Positions 30,634-38,752 of a stretch of 64,000 nt of DNA are shown one piece after another. The translations under genes and the position numbers were made by a program. The DNA lies in the NCBI RefSeq assembly GCF_033242265.1, contig NZ_BTFW01000001.1:3121001-3185000 (forward strand), written 5' to 3'. Source of the stretch: Novosphingobium sp. IK01. GTDB lineage: Bacteria > Pseudomonadota > Alphaproteobacteria > Sphingomonadales > Sphingomonadaceae. Every line of letters starts with the position of its first letter. Within the stretch, counting starts at the first letter, position 1. Below the pieces are notes generated by a model. That model was given only the letters and a program-made list of their open reading frames with translations. It searched no databases and had not been told where the DNA came from.

Positions 30634-31125
30634 ATGGTGCTTTCGGGACGGGACGCGGGGTTCTCGCTGGTCGAGTTGATGGTCGTGCTGGCCATTGCCG
30701 GGCTGGCTGCCTCGGCGGTGGTGCTGTCCTTTTCGCGGGGGGATGGGCTCGCCCGGTCGGAGGGGCAGCGTCTGGCTGCGCGTCTGGGCGCGGCGCGTGA
30801 TGCGGCGGTGATCGGCGGGCAGCCCATGGCGGTCGATGTCGATCCGCTGGGCTATGCCTTTTCGCGCCGGGCAGGCGGTGTCTGGGCCAAGCCGGGGGAG
30901 GCTTCGTTGCAGGCAAGGGCCTGGCCTGCGGGGCTGGTGATCCGGCTCGATGGGGGGCAGGACCATCGCCGGGTGATCTTCGATGGCATGGGCATGGCCA
31001 GCGCGGCGATGACCATCCGGCTTGCGCCGCAGGGGCGCGAATCCGCCAATCGGGATTCGGGCGGCGTGGCTGTCGTGCTCGCGCGCGACGGAGAGGTCTC
31101 GCTTTCGGGGGGCTCCGCGCCATGA
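30634..31125 (+). CDS. gspH: Type II secretion system minor pseudopilin GspH
   Basis: A 163-residue protein. The prepilin motif GFSLVELMVVLAIAGLAASA follows a short basic leader (MVLSGRDA), with cleavage after Gly and Glu at +5 of the mature protein. The GspH-type globular domain follows. It starts a tightly coupled set H-I-J-K. I chose ATG 30634 because upstream codons lie in the intergenic hairpin element. Minor pseudopilins form the tip of the T2SS pseudopilus. Core T2SS genes (C, D, E, F, G, L, M) are not in the window. Confidence 0.82.
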   Translation: MVLSGRDAGFSLVELMVVLAIAGLAASAVVLSFSRGDGLARSEGQRLAARLGAARDAAVIGGQPMAVDVDPLGYAFSRRAGGVWAKPGEASLQARAWPAGLVIRLDGGQDHRRVIFDGMGMASAAMTIRLAPQGRESANRDSGGVAVVLARDGEVSLSGGSAP

Positions 31126-31526
31126 GGGGGGCACCTGCCGTGGTTCCGGGTGGGCCTGTTCCCGTGCTGGCTGTCCCCGTGCCCAACGGGTTTTCCCTGA
31201 TCGAGGTGCTGGTGGCGCTTACCGTATTTGCCGTGGCGGCTCTGGCGCTGCTGCGGCTGACGGCGGTGGGTTTGCAGGGTAGTGGCGACCTCGACCGGCG
31301 CCTGCTGCGCGAGGTTGTGGCGGGCAATCTGGCCGCGCAGTGGAGCACTGATCCCGTGCTGGCGGGTGATGGTGAGGGCGAACTGGTCAATGCCGGGCGG
31401 CGCTTCGTCTGGCAGCGCAAGGTGGTGCGCGACCATGGGGTGGCGGTCGCGCGGATCGTGGTGCGTCTGGCCGATGCGCCGGGGGAGGCAGCGCTGGTCC
31501 GCGCGGCGCGGCTGTCGGGGCCATGA
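31122..31526 (+). CDS. gspI: Type II secretion system minor pseudopilin GspI
   Basis: A 134-residue pseudopilin. A 22-residue Pro/Val-rich leader precedes GFSLIEVLVALTVFAVAALALLRL, with the +5 Glu present. The short C-terminal domain is typical for GspI, which binds GspJ and GspK at the pilus tip. The start overlaps the gspH stop (ATGA), so synthesis is coupled. Confidence 0.84.
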   Translation: MRGAPAVVPGGPVPVLAVPVPNGFSLIEVLVALTVFAVAALALLRLTAVGLQGSGDLDRRLLREVVAGNLAAQWSTDPVLAGDGEGELVNAGRRFVWQRKVVRDHGVAVARIVVRLADAPGEAALVRAARLSGP

Positions 31527-32146
31527 GAAAGAGCGGGGAAAGGGCGCGGCGCGCGGCGCGCAGCGCGGGGTTCTCGCTGGTCGAGATGCTGGTGGCGCTG
31601 GGCATTCTCGCGCTGCTGGCCCTTGCGGGAATCGACCTCTTGCGCGGGACCGTGGCGAGCGAGCAGGTCTTGCTGCGCCATGATGGCGAGGCGGCAAGGC
31701 TGCGGCGGTTCACCGCGCTCTGGCGGGCCGATCTGGCGCAGGCGCAGGCCCTGGGCACGCGCGATGCGGAAGGAGCCCCGGTTCCGGCCTTTCGCGTGGG
31801 CGGGGCGGGCGGGCTCGTGCAACTGGTGCGCGGTGGTCGGCCCAATCCCGAGGGGCTGGCGCGTGGTCCTCTCGAAAAGCTGGTCTGGCGCTGGGACGGG
31901 CAGGCGCTGGTGCGGGTGGCCTTTGAACAGCCCGATGGCGGCGCCCCGGACGAGGCGCTGGCGGTTCTGCCGCTGGCCAGCGCGCCGCGCCTGTGGGTGC
32001 GCGACAGGGCGGGGGTCTGGCGCGCCGTGGGCGATCAGGGATGGACGGCACCACCCGATGGCCTGCCGCTGGCGATGCAGATCGAACTGCGCCCGGCGGG
32101 GCTGGCGGGCCCCTTGCGGCTGATCGTGCCGGTCGGGTGTCCTTGA
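31523..32146 (+). CDS. gspJ: Type II secretion system minor pseudopilin GspJ
   Basis: A 207-residue pseudopilin. A basic leader (MRKSGERARRAARSA) precedes GFSLVEMLVALGILALLALAGIDL. The following domain (LLRHDGEAARLRRFTALWRADLAQA) fits GspJ. It overlaps gspI by four bases and gspK by one base. Confidence 0.86.
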   Translation: MRKSGERARRAARSAGFSLVEMLVALGILALLALAGIDLLRGTVASEQVLLRHDGEAARLRRFTALWRADLAQAQALGTRDAEGAPVPAFRVGGAGGLVQLVRGGRPNPEGLARGPLEKLVWRWDGQALVRVAFEQPDGGAPDEALAVLPLASAPRLWVRDRAGVWRAVGDQGWTAPPDGLPLAMQIELRPAGLAGPLRLIVPVGCP

Positions 32147-33084
32147 TGGCAGACTTGTGGGAAGGCCGGAAACGCCAGGATGAGCGGGGGGCGGCCTTGC
32201 TGGCGGTTCTGCTGCTGGTGGCGGTCATGGCCATCGTGGCGGCGATGATGCTCGACCGGCTCGGGCTGGCGACCGGCCTTGCCGCCAATGCCGAGGCGCA
32301 AGGGGCCGCGCAGCGGGCGCTGGCCGAGGGGGAGGCGCGCGTTCTGGCAGGCCTTGCCGACGGGAGCGTGGCGTCGGGGGAAGGGCAATGGGCCGTGCCG
32401 CGCGGGGCCATCGTCTGGCGCGTGGGGCCGGGGGGCAATTGCTTCAACGTCAATGCGCTGGTTCTGGCCCAGCCCGATGGCAGCCTGCGCGCCCGCCCGG
32501 CGGGGCTGATGGAGGCGCGCACGCTGATGGTTTCGCTGGGTATCGGGGCGGGGCAGGCGGGCGCGCTCGCCGATGCCATGGCCGACTGGATCGACAGCGA
32601 TTCGCAAAGCCTGCCGCAAGGGGCGGAAGATTCGGTCTATCTCGCCTCGGCGCATCCCTATCGGACGGCGGGGCGCCCGCTGGTCGATGTGGGCGAGCTG
32701 CGCGCGGTGCGCGGGATGACGCCCGCCTTGCAGGCCCGTCTGGCGCCATGGCTTTGCGCCTTGCCCGAGGTGGGCACTTCGCCGGTCGCGCTGGCCTCGT
32801 TGCGCGCGGGGCAGGGGCGGCTGCTGGCGATGTTCGCGCCCGAGGTCTTGCCGCTCGCGCGGGCCGAGCGGATGATTGGCCAGCCGATCGGGCAGGGGGG
32901 GACCGGCCCCGAGGGCCTTCCCGGATTCGCGCCGGACGAGGTGGTGACGCAGGATCGCTGGCTGCGTGCGCGGATCGAGGCGCGCATCGATGGCCGCGTG
33001 TTGGGGGAAGACGTGCTGATCGATGGGGGGCAGGATCGCCCGAAAATCGTCGCGCGGGCCTGGGGCGAGGCGGCGGATCGCTGA
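32146..33084 (+). CDS. gspK: Type II secretion system minor pseudopilin GspK
   Basis: A 312-residue protein. The leader has [23 protein letters not shown], the pseudopilin helix without the usual +5 Glu, which is typical of GspK. The large domain includes NVNALV and DWIDSDSQSLPQGAEDSVY, matching the GspK alpha-helical insertion region, and a helix-hairpin-helix-like LRAVRGMTPALQARL. GspK caps the pseudopilus. It ends the HIJK cluster; gspL and gspM do not follow. Confidence 0.86.
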   Translation: MADLWEGRKRQDERGAALLAVLLLVAVMAIVAAMMLDRLGLATGLAANAEAQGAAQRALAEGEARVLAGLADGSVASGEGQWAVPRGAIVWRVGPGGNCFNVNALVLAQPDGSLRARPAGLMEARTLMVSLGIGAGQAGALADAMADWIDSDSQSLPQGAEDSVYLASAHPYRTAGRPLVDVGELRAVRGMTPALQARLAPWLCALPEVGTSPVALASLRAGQGRLLAMFAPEVLPLARAERMIGQPIGQGGTGPEGLPGFAPDEVVTQDRWLRARIEARIDGRVLGEDVLIDGGQDRPKIVARAWGEAADR

Positions 33085-33213
33085 AAAAGTTTTCCACGGA
33101 TGCAAGTTTTCGCTTCCCAAGCCCGGCTTATTGTTGCAAGGGCGCTCACCCGCACCGAGCACTTGTGAAAGGCACGGACGGGGATACGGAAAAGCCCTTT
33201 GGGCACCGTTGTG

Positions 33214-33290
33214 GCGATCGTAGCTCAGTTGGTTAGAGCGCCGGTTTGTGGTACCGGAGGTCGAGGGTTCGAACCCCTTCGATCGCCCCA
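33214..33290 (+). tRNA. tRNA-His (GTG)
   Basis: Acceptor GCGATCG (33214-33220) pairs with CGATCGC (33280-33286). The anticodon stem CCGGT/ACCGG encloses loop TTGTGGT with anticodon GTG. The T-arm contains GGTTCGAACC. CCA is encoded at 33288-33290. An extra G at 33213 opposite C33287 is the G-1 specific to tRNA-His. It lies between gspK and ccmC. Confidence 0.97.
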
Positions 33291-33499
33291 TTTCTCTTGA
33301 TCGACAAGATCGCGGCCTTTGCGAAAGGCAAGGCCGCCAGCGCGCATGGCGCGGTTTTTATCCCCCTTCCCAAGGCCTTCTCATCCCAAAGGCGTATGGT
33401 CCGTTTCGGCTGTTTCGCTTGCCCTCGTTCGGGCGCGATGGCACAGCGAAGCAAGGGGCCGGGAACAGCCGGACGGTCAGGGTCAACGAATTTATCGCC

Positions 33500-34228
33500 A
33501 TGCACGGTTTTGCCAATCCAGCCCGGTTTTTGCGGTTCGCCCGCTGGTTGACACCACTTCTGCTCGGACTGGGGCTGGTCCTTGCGTTCGGTGCGCTGGC
33601 CTGGGGCCTGTTCGTGGTCCCGCCCGACCAGTTGCAGGGCCAGACCGTGCGGATCATGTTCATCCACGTGCCCTGCGCCTGGCTGGGCATGGCCGGGTGG
33701 AGCACGATTGCGGTTTCCAGCATCGTCGAACTGGTCTGGCGCCATCCGCTTTCGGCCATCGCTGCGCGCGCCGCAGCCGTGCCGGGGGCGGCGTTCACGG
33801 CGCTATGCCTGATCACCGGCTCGATCTGGGCACGGCCCACCTGGGGCACTTGGTGGGTCTGGGACGGACGGCTGACCAGCTTCCTGATCCTGCTGTTCCT
33901 CTATTTCGGCTATATCGCGCTGGCGGGCGCGGCGCAGCGCGATGCGGCGGCGGGCGGCGGGGCCAGCCGGGTGACCGCCATTTTCGGGCTGGTCGGCGCG
34001 ATCAACATCCCGATCATCAACCGCTCGGTGGTCTGGTGGAACAGCCTGCACCAGCCCGCCTCGATCACATTTGGCAAATCGGCCATTGATCCGGCCTTCC
34101 TCTGGCCGCTGCTGGTGGCGGCGCTGGGCTTCTCGTGCATCTTCGGCGGGGTCGTGCTGGCGCGGATGCGCACGCTTCTGGCGCAGATCCAGGCCGAGGC
34201 CCGGTTGCGCCGCAAGGCGATGGCCTGA
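33500..34228 (+). CDS. ccmC: Heme ABC transporter permease CcmC
   Basis: A 242-residue membrane protein with six predicted helices. The tryptophan-rich heme-handling motif is WGTWWVWDGRLTS in the second periplasmic loop, flanked by His-containing loops (MFIHVP; NSLHQP). CcmC loads heme onto CcmE. Starts at ATG 33500. ccmA and ccmB, the usual partners upstream, are missing here; a tRNA-His gene occupies that position, so they must lie elsewhere if present. Confidence 0.94.
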   Translation: MHGFANPARFLRFARWLTPLLLGLGLVLAFGALAWGLFVVPPDQLQGQTVRIMFIHVPCAWLGMAGWSTIAVSSIVELVWRHPLSAIAARAAAVPGAAFTALCLITGSIWARPTWGTWWVWDGRLTSFLILLFLYFGYIALAGAAQRDAAAGGGASRVTAIFGLVGAINIPIINRSVVWWNSLHQPASITFGKSAIDPAFLWPLLVAALGFSCIFGGVVLARMRTLLAQIQAEARLRRKAMA

Positions 34229-34270
34229 TCTCCCGTCTGACCCCCATGCGAGTATGGACAATCGATTATC

Positions 34271-34426
34271 ATGCATGAACGGCTGGACCAATGGCACTAT
34301 GTGGCCGCAGCATTGACCATCGGGGTGGCCGGAACGCTGCTGCTGGTGGGCTGGACGCTCTGGGCGATGGTGCGCGCCGAGCGCCGCCGCGACGCCGCAC
34401 GCAATAAGGGCAAGAGGGACAGATGA
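34271..34426 (+). CDS. ccmD: Heme exporter protein CcmD
   Basis: A 51-residue protein, MHERLDQWHYVAAALTIG to KGKRDR, with one membrane helix (residues about 11-33) and a basic C-terminal tail (VRAERRRDAARNK). This is the CcmD plan: a small subunit that helps release holo-CcmE from CcmC. Its position between ccmC and ccmE confirms the call, and its stop overlaps the ccmE start by four bases. Confidence 0.88.
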   Translation: MHERLDQWHYVAAALTIGVAGTLLLVGWTLWAMVRAERRRDAARNKGKRDR

Positions 34427-34875
34427 GCGCGATCAAGGCCAAGCATCAGCGACTGGTTCTGCTGGTCATTGCGCTCGCCGCGCTGGTTGGCGCGGGGCTG
34501 CTGGCAGCCTGGGCGCTCTCCAAACAGGCCAGCTATTTCTATGTGCCCAGCGATCTGGTCGCCCATCCGCCCGAACAGGGGCGCGCGGTGCGTCTGGGGG
34601 GCATGGTCGAGAAAGGCTCGATCCGCACGATGCCCGACGGGGTGACAATCCATTTCATCGTCGGCGATGGCAAGGCGCGCGTGCCGGTGCGCTTTTCGGG
34701 GATCACCCCGGATCTTTTCGTCGAAGGCTCGGGCGTTGTGGCCGAAGGGCGCATGGAAGGACAAACGTTTGTGGCCGACAACCTCCTGGCCAAGCATGAC
34801 GAGAAATATGTGCCGCGCGAAATGAAGGACATGACCTCGGCCCAGGCCAAGGCCGTGGTGGCCGACACGAAATGA
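34423..34875 (+). CDS. ccmE: Cytochrome c maturation protein CcmE (heme chaperone)
   Basis: A 150-residue membrane-anchored periplasmic chaperone. One N-terminal helix is followed by the OB-fold with FYVPSDL, RLGGMVEKGSI and the heme-binding motif LLAKHDEKYVP. His125 is the covalent heme ligand and Tyr129 the axial residue. It carries heme from CcmC to CcmF. Coupled to ccmD and ccmF by 4-bp overlaps. Confidence 0.96.
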   Translation: MSAIKAKHQRLVLLVIALAALVGAGLLAAWALSKQASYFYVPSDLVAHPPEQGRAVRLGGMVEKGSIRTMPDGVTIHFIVGDGKARVPVRFSGITPDLFVEGSGVVAEGRMEGQTFVADNLLAKHDEKYVPREMKDMTSAQAKAVVADTK

Positions 34876-36815
34876 TCGCCGAGCTGGGTCTGGCCGCCCT
34901 GTGGATGGCCGCCGCGCTCGCGGCATTGCAACTGATTGCAGGCGCCCTTGCGCTGCGGCCCCGGGGCGCGGCCTTGCGCGGGGTGATCCGCCCTGTGGCG
35001 ATGATGCAGGGCGTGCTGGTGGCGCTGGCCTTTGCCGCGCTGATCTGGCTGTTCGTCACCACCGACCTTTCGGTCAAGCTCGTTGCCGAGAACAGCCATT
35101 CGGCCAAGCCGATGATCTTCAAGATCGCCGGGGCCTGGGGCAACCACGAGGGCTCGATGCTCCTGTGGGTGACGATCATGAGCCTTGGCGGCGCGTTCGT
35201 GGCGCTGGTCGAAAAGCGGCTGGCGGAAGACACGCTGATCGCCACGCTGGCCGGGCAGGCTTTCGTCAGCCTCGGGTTCTATGCGTTCCTGCTGCTCTCC
35301 TCCAATCCGTTCGAACGCCTGCCCCAGCCCGCGCCCGAAGGGGCCGGGCTCAACCCGCTGTTGCAGGACATCGGCCTCGCGTTCCATCCGCCCACGCTCT
35401 ACGTGGGCTATGTCGGGCTTTCGATCGCCTTCAGCTTTGCCGTGGGCGCGCTGGTTACCCGCGATGTCGGCCCGGCCTTTGCCCGCGCGATGCGGCCCTG
35501 GGTGCTGGGCGCGTGGATTTTCCTGACGCTGGGGATCACGGCGGGCTCGTACTGGGCCTATTACACGCTGGGCTGGGGCGGCTGGTGGTTCTGGGACCCG
35601 GTCGAGAACGCCTCGCTGATGCCCTGGCTGGCGGCAACCGCGCTGCTCCATTCGGTGTCGGTGCTGGCCGCGCGCAATGCGTTGCGGGCCTGGACGGTGA
35701 TGCTGGGCGTGGTGGCGTTCTCGATGTCGATGGTCGGCACGTTCCTTGTGCGTTCGGGCATCCTGACTTCGGTTCATGCCTTCGCCGTCGATCCCACGCG
35801 CGGCAGCTTCATCCTGATCCTGCTGGCGATCTATATCGGCGGCGCGCTGCTGCTGTTTGGCCTGCGCGCCAGCACGGTGACCGAGGGCGCGCGCTTTGCT
35901 TTCGTCAGCCGCGAGGCGAGCCTGGTGTTCAACAATGTCATGCTCTGCGGCATTCTGGGCATCGTGCTGGTGGGCACGCTCTATCCGCTGCTGACCGAGG
36001 CGTTCGGGGTCAAGGTTTCGGTCGGGCCGCCCTATTTCAACCCGGTCTCGGCGATCTTCGCCTTTCCGATGATCGTGGTCATGGCCGTGGGGCCGCTCTT
36101 GCGCTGGAAGGACGATGGCGCACGCCGCGTGGCGCCGGTTCTGGCGATCCCGGCGCTCGTTGCGCTGGGCGGGGCCGGGGCGGCCTTTGCGGCCCATGTC
36201 GCGCTGCTGCCTGCGCTGGGGCTGGGCCTTGGCGGGGGGCTGGCGGTGGCCAGCCTGCTGCCGCTGCGCGGGCGCAATCTGCGACGCACCCCGCTGCCGA
36301 CCTGGGGCATGGTGATCAGCCATTTCGGCCTCGCGGTCGCGCTGCTGGGCATGGCGAGCGAGGCGGCCTTTTCCATCGAGAAGCTGGCCGCGCTCAATCC
36401 GGGCGAGAGCCGTCAGGTCGGGCCCTATGCGCTCAGCCTCGACCGCATCGATCCGGTCGCCGGGCCCAACTGGACCGCGCTTCAGGCCACGGTTTCGGCG
36501 CGCTATGCCGGGGGGGCGCCGGTCGTGCTCAACCCGCAGGCGCGCACGTTTGCCAATCCGCCGGGCACGCGCACCGAATCGGCGCTGCTCACGCGCTGGA
36601 ACGGCCAGCTCTATGTCGTGCTGGGTGAAGAGGGCGAGGACGGGCGCTGGCAGATGCGCTTCTGGTGGAAGCCGTTCGTGCCCTTGATCTGGCTGGGGGG
36701 CCTGCTGGTGGGCTTTGGCGGGTTGCTCGCGCTGATCGGGCGCGTGGCGCGCGACGTGAAGCGGCTGGTGGCGGTCGACAAGATCGCGTTCCGGCGGGAA
36801 AGGCAGGGGCGATGA
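34872..36815 (+). CDS. ccmF: Heme lyase CcmF
   Basis: A 647-residue polytopic membrane protein with about 15 helices. The WWD motif is seen as WGGWWFWDPVENASLMPW. Histidines flanking it occur in GSM(L)LW-type loops (WGNHEGSMLLW) and AFHPPTLYVGYVG. CcmF receives heme from CcmE and ligates it to apocytochrome c. It overlaps ccmE and the thioredoxin-like gene by 4 bp on each side. Confidence 0.96.
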   Translation: MIAELGLAALWMAAALAALQLIAGALALRPRGAALRGVIRPVAMMQGVLVALAFAALIWLFVTTDLSVKLVAENSHSAKPMIFKIAGAWGNHEGSMLLWVTIMSLGGAFVALVEKRLAEDTLIATLAGQAFVSLGFYAFLLLSSNPFERLPQPAPEGAGLNPLLQDIGLAFHPPTLYVGYVGLSIAFSFAVGALVTRDVGPAFARAMRPWVLGAWIFLTLGITAGSYWAYYTLGWGGWWFWDPVENASLMPWLAATALLHSVSVLAARNALRAWTVMLGVVAFSMSMVGTFLVRSGILTSVHAFAVDPTRGSFILILLAIYIGGALLLFGLRASTVTEGARFAFVSREASLVFNNVMLCGILGIVLVGTLYPLLTEAFGVKVSVGPPYFNPVSAIFAFPMIVVMAVGPLLRWKDDGARRVAPVLAIPALVALGGAGAAFAAHVALLPALGLGLGGGLAVASLLPLRGRNLRRTPLPTWGMVISHFGLAVALLGMASEAAFSIEKLAALNPGESRQVGPYALSLDRIDPVAGPNWTALQATVSARYAGGAPVVLNPQARTFANPPGTRTESALLTRWNGQLYVVLGEEGEDGRWQMRFWWKPFVPLIWLGGLLVGFGGLLALIGRVARDVKRLVAVDKIAFRRERQGR

Positions 36816-37432
36816 GCGAACCTTTGAAAACGGGTGCGCAAGGCCCTGCGCCGCATCACCCCGCGCCCCGACGCCCCGCGCTGGCGGTCTGGTTGCCGCT
36901 GGTCCTGTTCACGGCCTTTCTGGCGCTGGTGATCTATGGCCTTGTCCGGCCCGGCGACCGCGAGGTGGCCAGCACGTTCATCGGCAAGCCGCTGCCCGCC
37001 TTCGACCTGCCGCCCGGCAGCGACGAGCGGCCCGGCCTCGACAGCGCGCATTTTGCCAGTGGTCATCCGCGCCTGCTCAATGTCTTTGCCTCGTGGTGCG
37101 TGCCCTGCATCGCCGAATCGCCGCAACTGGCGCAATTGGCCGCTGCCGGGGTGGAGATCGACGGCGTGGCGATCCGCGACCGCAAGGACGATCTGGCCCG
37201 CTTCCTCCTTGCGAATGGCAATCCCTATGCCCGCATCGGCAAGGACGACCTGAGCAAGGTGCAGATGGGCATCGGCTCGTCCGGCGTGCCCGAGACCTTC
37301 GTTGTCGATGCCCATGGCGTGATCCGCTACCAGCACATCGGCGCGATCATGCCCGATGACGTGGCGATGATCCTGGGCAAGCTGAAGGAGGCCGGCCTGA
37401 AGAATGCCGGGCTCAAGGAGGCCGAGAAGTGA
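36812..37432 (+). CDS. ccmG: DsbE/CcmG family thiol:disulfide oxidoreductase
   Basis: A 206-residue membrane-anchored thioredoxin-like protein. A helix at residues about 25-45 is followed by FIGKPLPAFDLPPG and the active site WCVPC (95-99). The CcmG-type insertion and GVPETFVVDAHGVIRYQHIG follow. It reduces apocytochrome CxxCH cysteines for heme attachment. The N-terminal 25 residues are Pro/His-rich. Start ATG 36812 overlaps the ccmF stop. Confidence 0.94.
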   Translation: MSEPLKTGAQGPAPHHPAPRRPALAVWLPLVLFTAFLALVIYGLVRPGDREVASTFIGKPLPAFDLPPGSDERPGLDSAHFASGHPRLLNVFASWCVPCIAESPQLAQLAAAGVEIDGVAIRDRKDDLARFLLANGNPYARIGKDDLSKVQMGIGSSGVPETFVVDAHGVIRYQHIGAIMPDDVAMILGKLKEAGLKNAGLKEAEK

Positions 37433-37875
37433 GCGCGCGCCGTCTCGTGGGTCTGGCTGCGGTGTTTGCGCTGGCGACAGGAGCACCCGTGCTGGCGCAG
37501 GACAGCCTGCCGCCCGCGCCCTATGCCTATCGCCAGCTCGACGATCCGGCGCAGGAGGCCAAGGCGCAGGCGCTGATGGAAACGCTGCGCTGTCTCAAGT
37601 GCCAGAGCCAGTCGATTGCCGATTCCGACGCCTCGATGGCGGGCGACATGCGCAACGAGGTGCGCCAGCGCATCGCCAAAGGGGAAGACCCCGAGGCGAT
37701 CCGCCAGTGGCTGATCGCGCGCTATGGCGACTATGTGACCTATACCCCGCAGGTAAAGCCGCTGACCTGGCCGCTGTTCGCCGCACCGGTGGTGTTTCTG
37801 GGGCTGGCCGCGCTCCTGCTGCGGGGCCGTTTCCGGCGCACCCGCACGCGTGCCGGTGGCGGAGAGAAAGCATGA
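37429..37875 (+). CDS. ccmH: Cytochrome c-type biogenesis protein CcmH
   Basis: A 148-residue protein. Signal peptide ends near APVLAQ. The redox motif LRCLKCQ (Cys55, Cys58) begins the conserved domain, followed by QSIADSDASMAGDMR and IRQWLIARYGDYVTY. One C-terminal helix anchors it. It keeps apocytochrome c reduced. It overlaps neighbours by 4 bp. This is the short CcmH; the TPR part is encoded separately as CcmI. Confidence 0.94.
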   Translation: MSARRLVGLAAVFALATGAPVLAQDSLPPAPYAYRQLDDPAQEAKAQALMETLRCLKCQSQSIADSDASMAGDMRNEVRQRIAKGEDPEAIRQWLIARYGDYVTYTPQVKPLTWPLFAAPVVFLGLAALLLRGRFRRTRTRAGGGEKA

Positions 37876-38591
37876 TCTGGGTTTTGATTCTGGGGCTGGC
37901 CGCGCTGGCGTTTGGCGCGATGGTGCTGGCCCTGCGCCTGCCGCGCAGCGGCTGGGAAGTGACCGGGGCGGCGCTGTTGCTGGGGCTGGCAGGCTATGCC
38001 GTGCAGGGGCATCCCGGCTTGCCCGGCGCGCCCACGCCGCCTGCCGAAACCCCGCAACTGGCCGATGCCGCGCTGATCAAGGAGCGCCAGCAGATGGGCG
38101 AGGCCTTTGGCAAGGGGCAGGCCTGGCTGATCATGGCCGATGCGCTGACCCGTCAGGGCCAGTTTCGCGCCGCCGCCGACCTGCTGGGCAAGGCCGCGCG
38201 CGCCAATCCCGACGATGCCGATATTCAGGTGGCGCTCGGCAATGCGCTGGTCGGCCACAGCGAGGGGCTGATCACGCCTGCCGCCCAGTTCGCGTTCCGC
38301 CGTGCGGCGGCCATCGCGCCCGATCATCCGGGCCCGCCGTTCTTCATGGGGCTGGCGCTGGCACAGTCGGGCCGGCTGGCCGCCGCGCGCGCGATGTGGG
38401 CCGATCTGCTGCGCAAGGCCCCTGCCGACGCGCCGTATCGCGCGGATTTGGCCCTGCGCCTGCAACGGCTCGACCAATTGATCGCGGCCAGTGGACAAGC
38501 GCCAGCGACAAGTGGTGAACACGCGAAAGTCCCCGAAAGTACGCCGTCAGAGCCGGCTGCCCCGGCCTCGAATGCTGCAAGTGCGAAATAG
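37872..38591 (+). CDS. ccmI: CcmI-like tetratricopeptide protein
   Basis: A 239-residue protein with an N-terminal membrane helix (MIWVLILGLAALAFGAMVLAL), a second hydrophobic stretch, and TPR-like helices at residues about 75-200 (AWLIMADALTRQGQFRAAADLLGKAARANPDDADIQ in part). CcmI chaperones apocytochrome c to CcmFH. The C-terminal 40 residues are Ser/Pro/Ala-rich. It ends the ccm operon and is coupled to ccmH by overlap. Confidence 0.85.
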   Translation: MIWVLILGLAALAFGAMVLALRLPRSGWEVTGAALLLGLAGYAVQGHPGLPGAPTPPAETPQLADAALIKERQQMGEAFGKGQAWLIMADALTRQGQFRAAADLLGKAARANPDDADIQVALGNALVGHSEGLITPAAQFAFRRAAAIAPDHPGPPFFMGLALAQSGRLAAARAMWADLLRKAPADAPYRADLALRLQRLDQLIAASGQAPATSGEHAKVPESTPSEPAAPASNAASAK

Positions 38592-38752
38592 ATTTGGTCG
38601 GGATGGGCTTTGTGCCCGTCTTCAGTCACCATTGCTTCATGTTGGGCGCCGGTGCTAAGCGCGGCTCGATTCGGCGGCTTTGCAGGCTGTTGAAGGATTG
38701 TTGATACCAGATTGTGGTTTGAGGGCCGTTGTGGCCTGGGGGCAGCTTTGCC

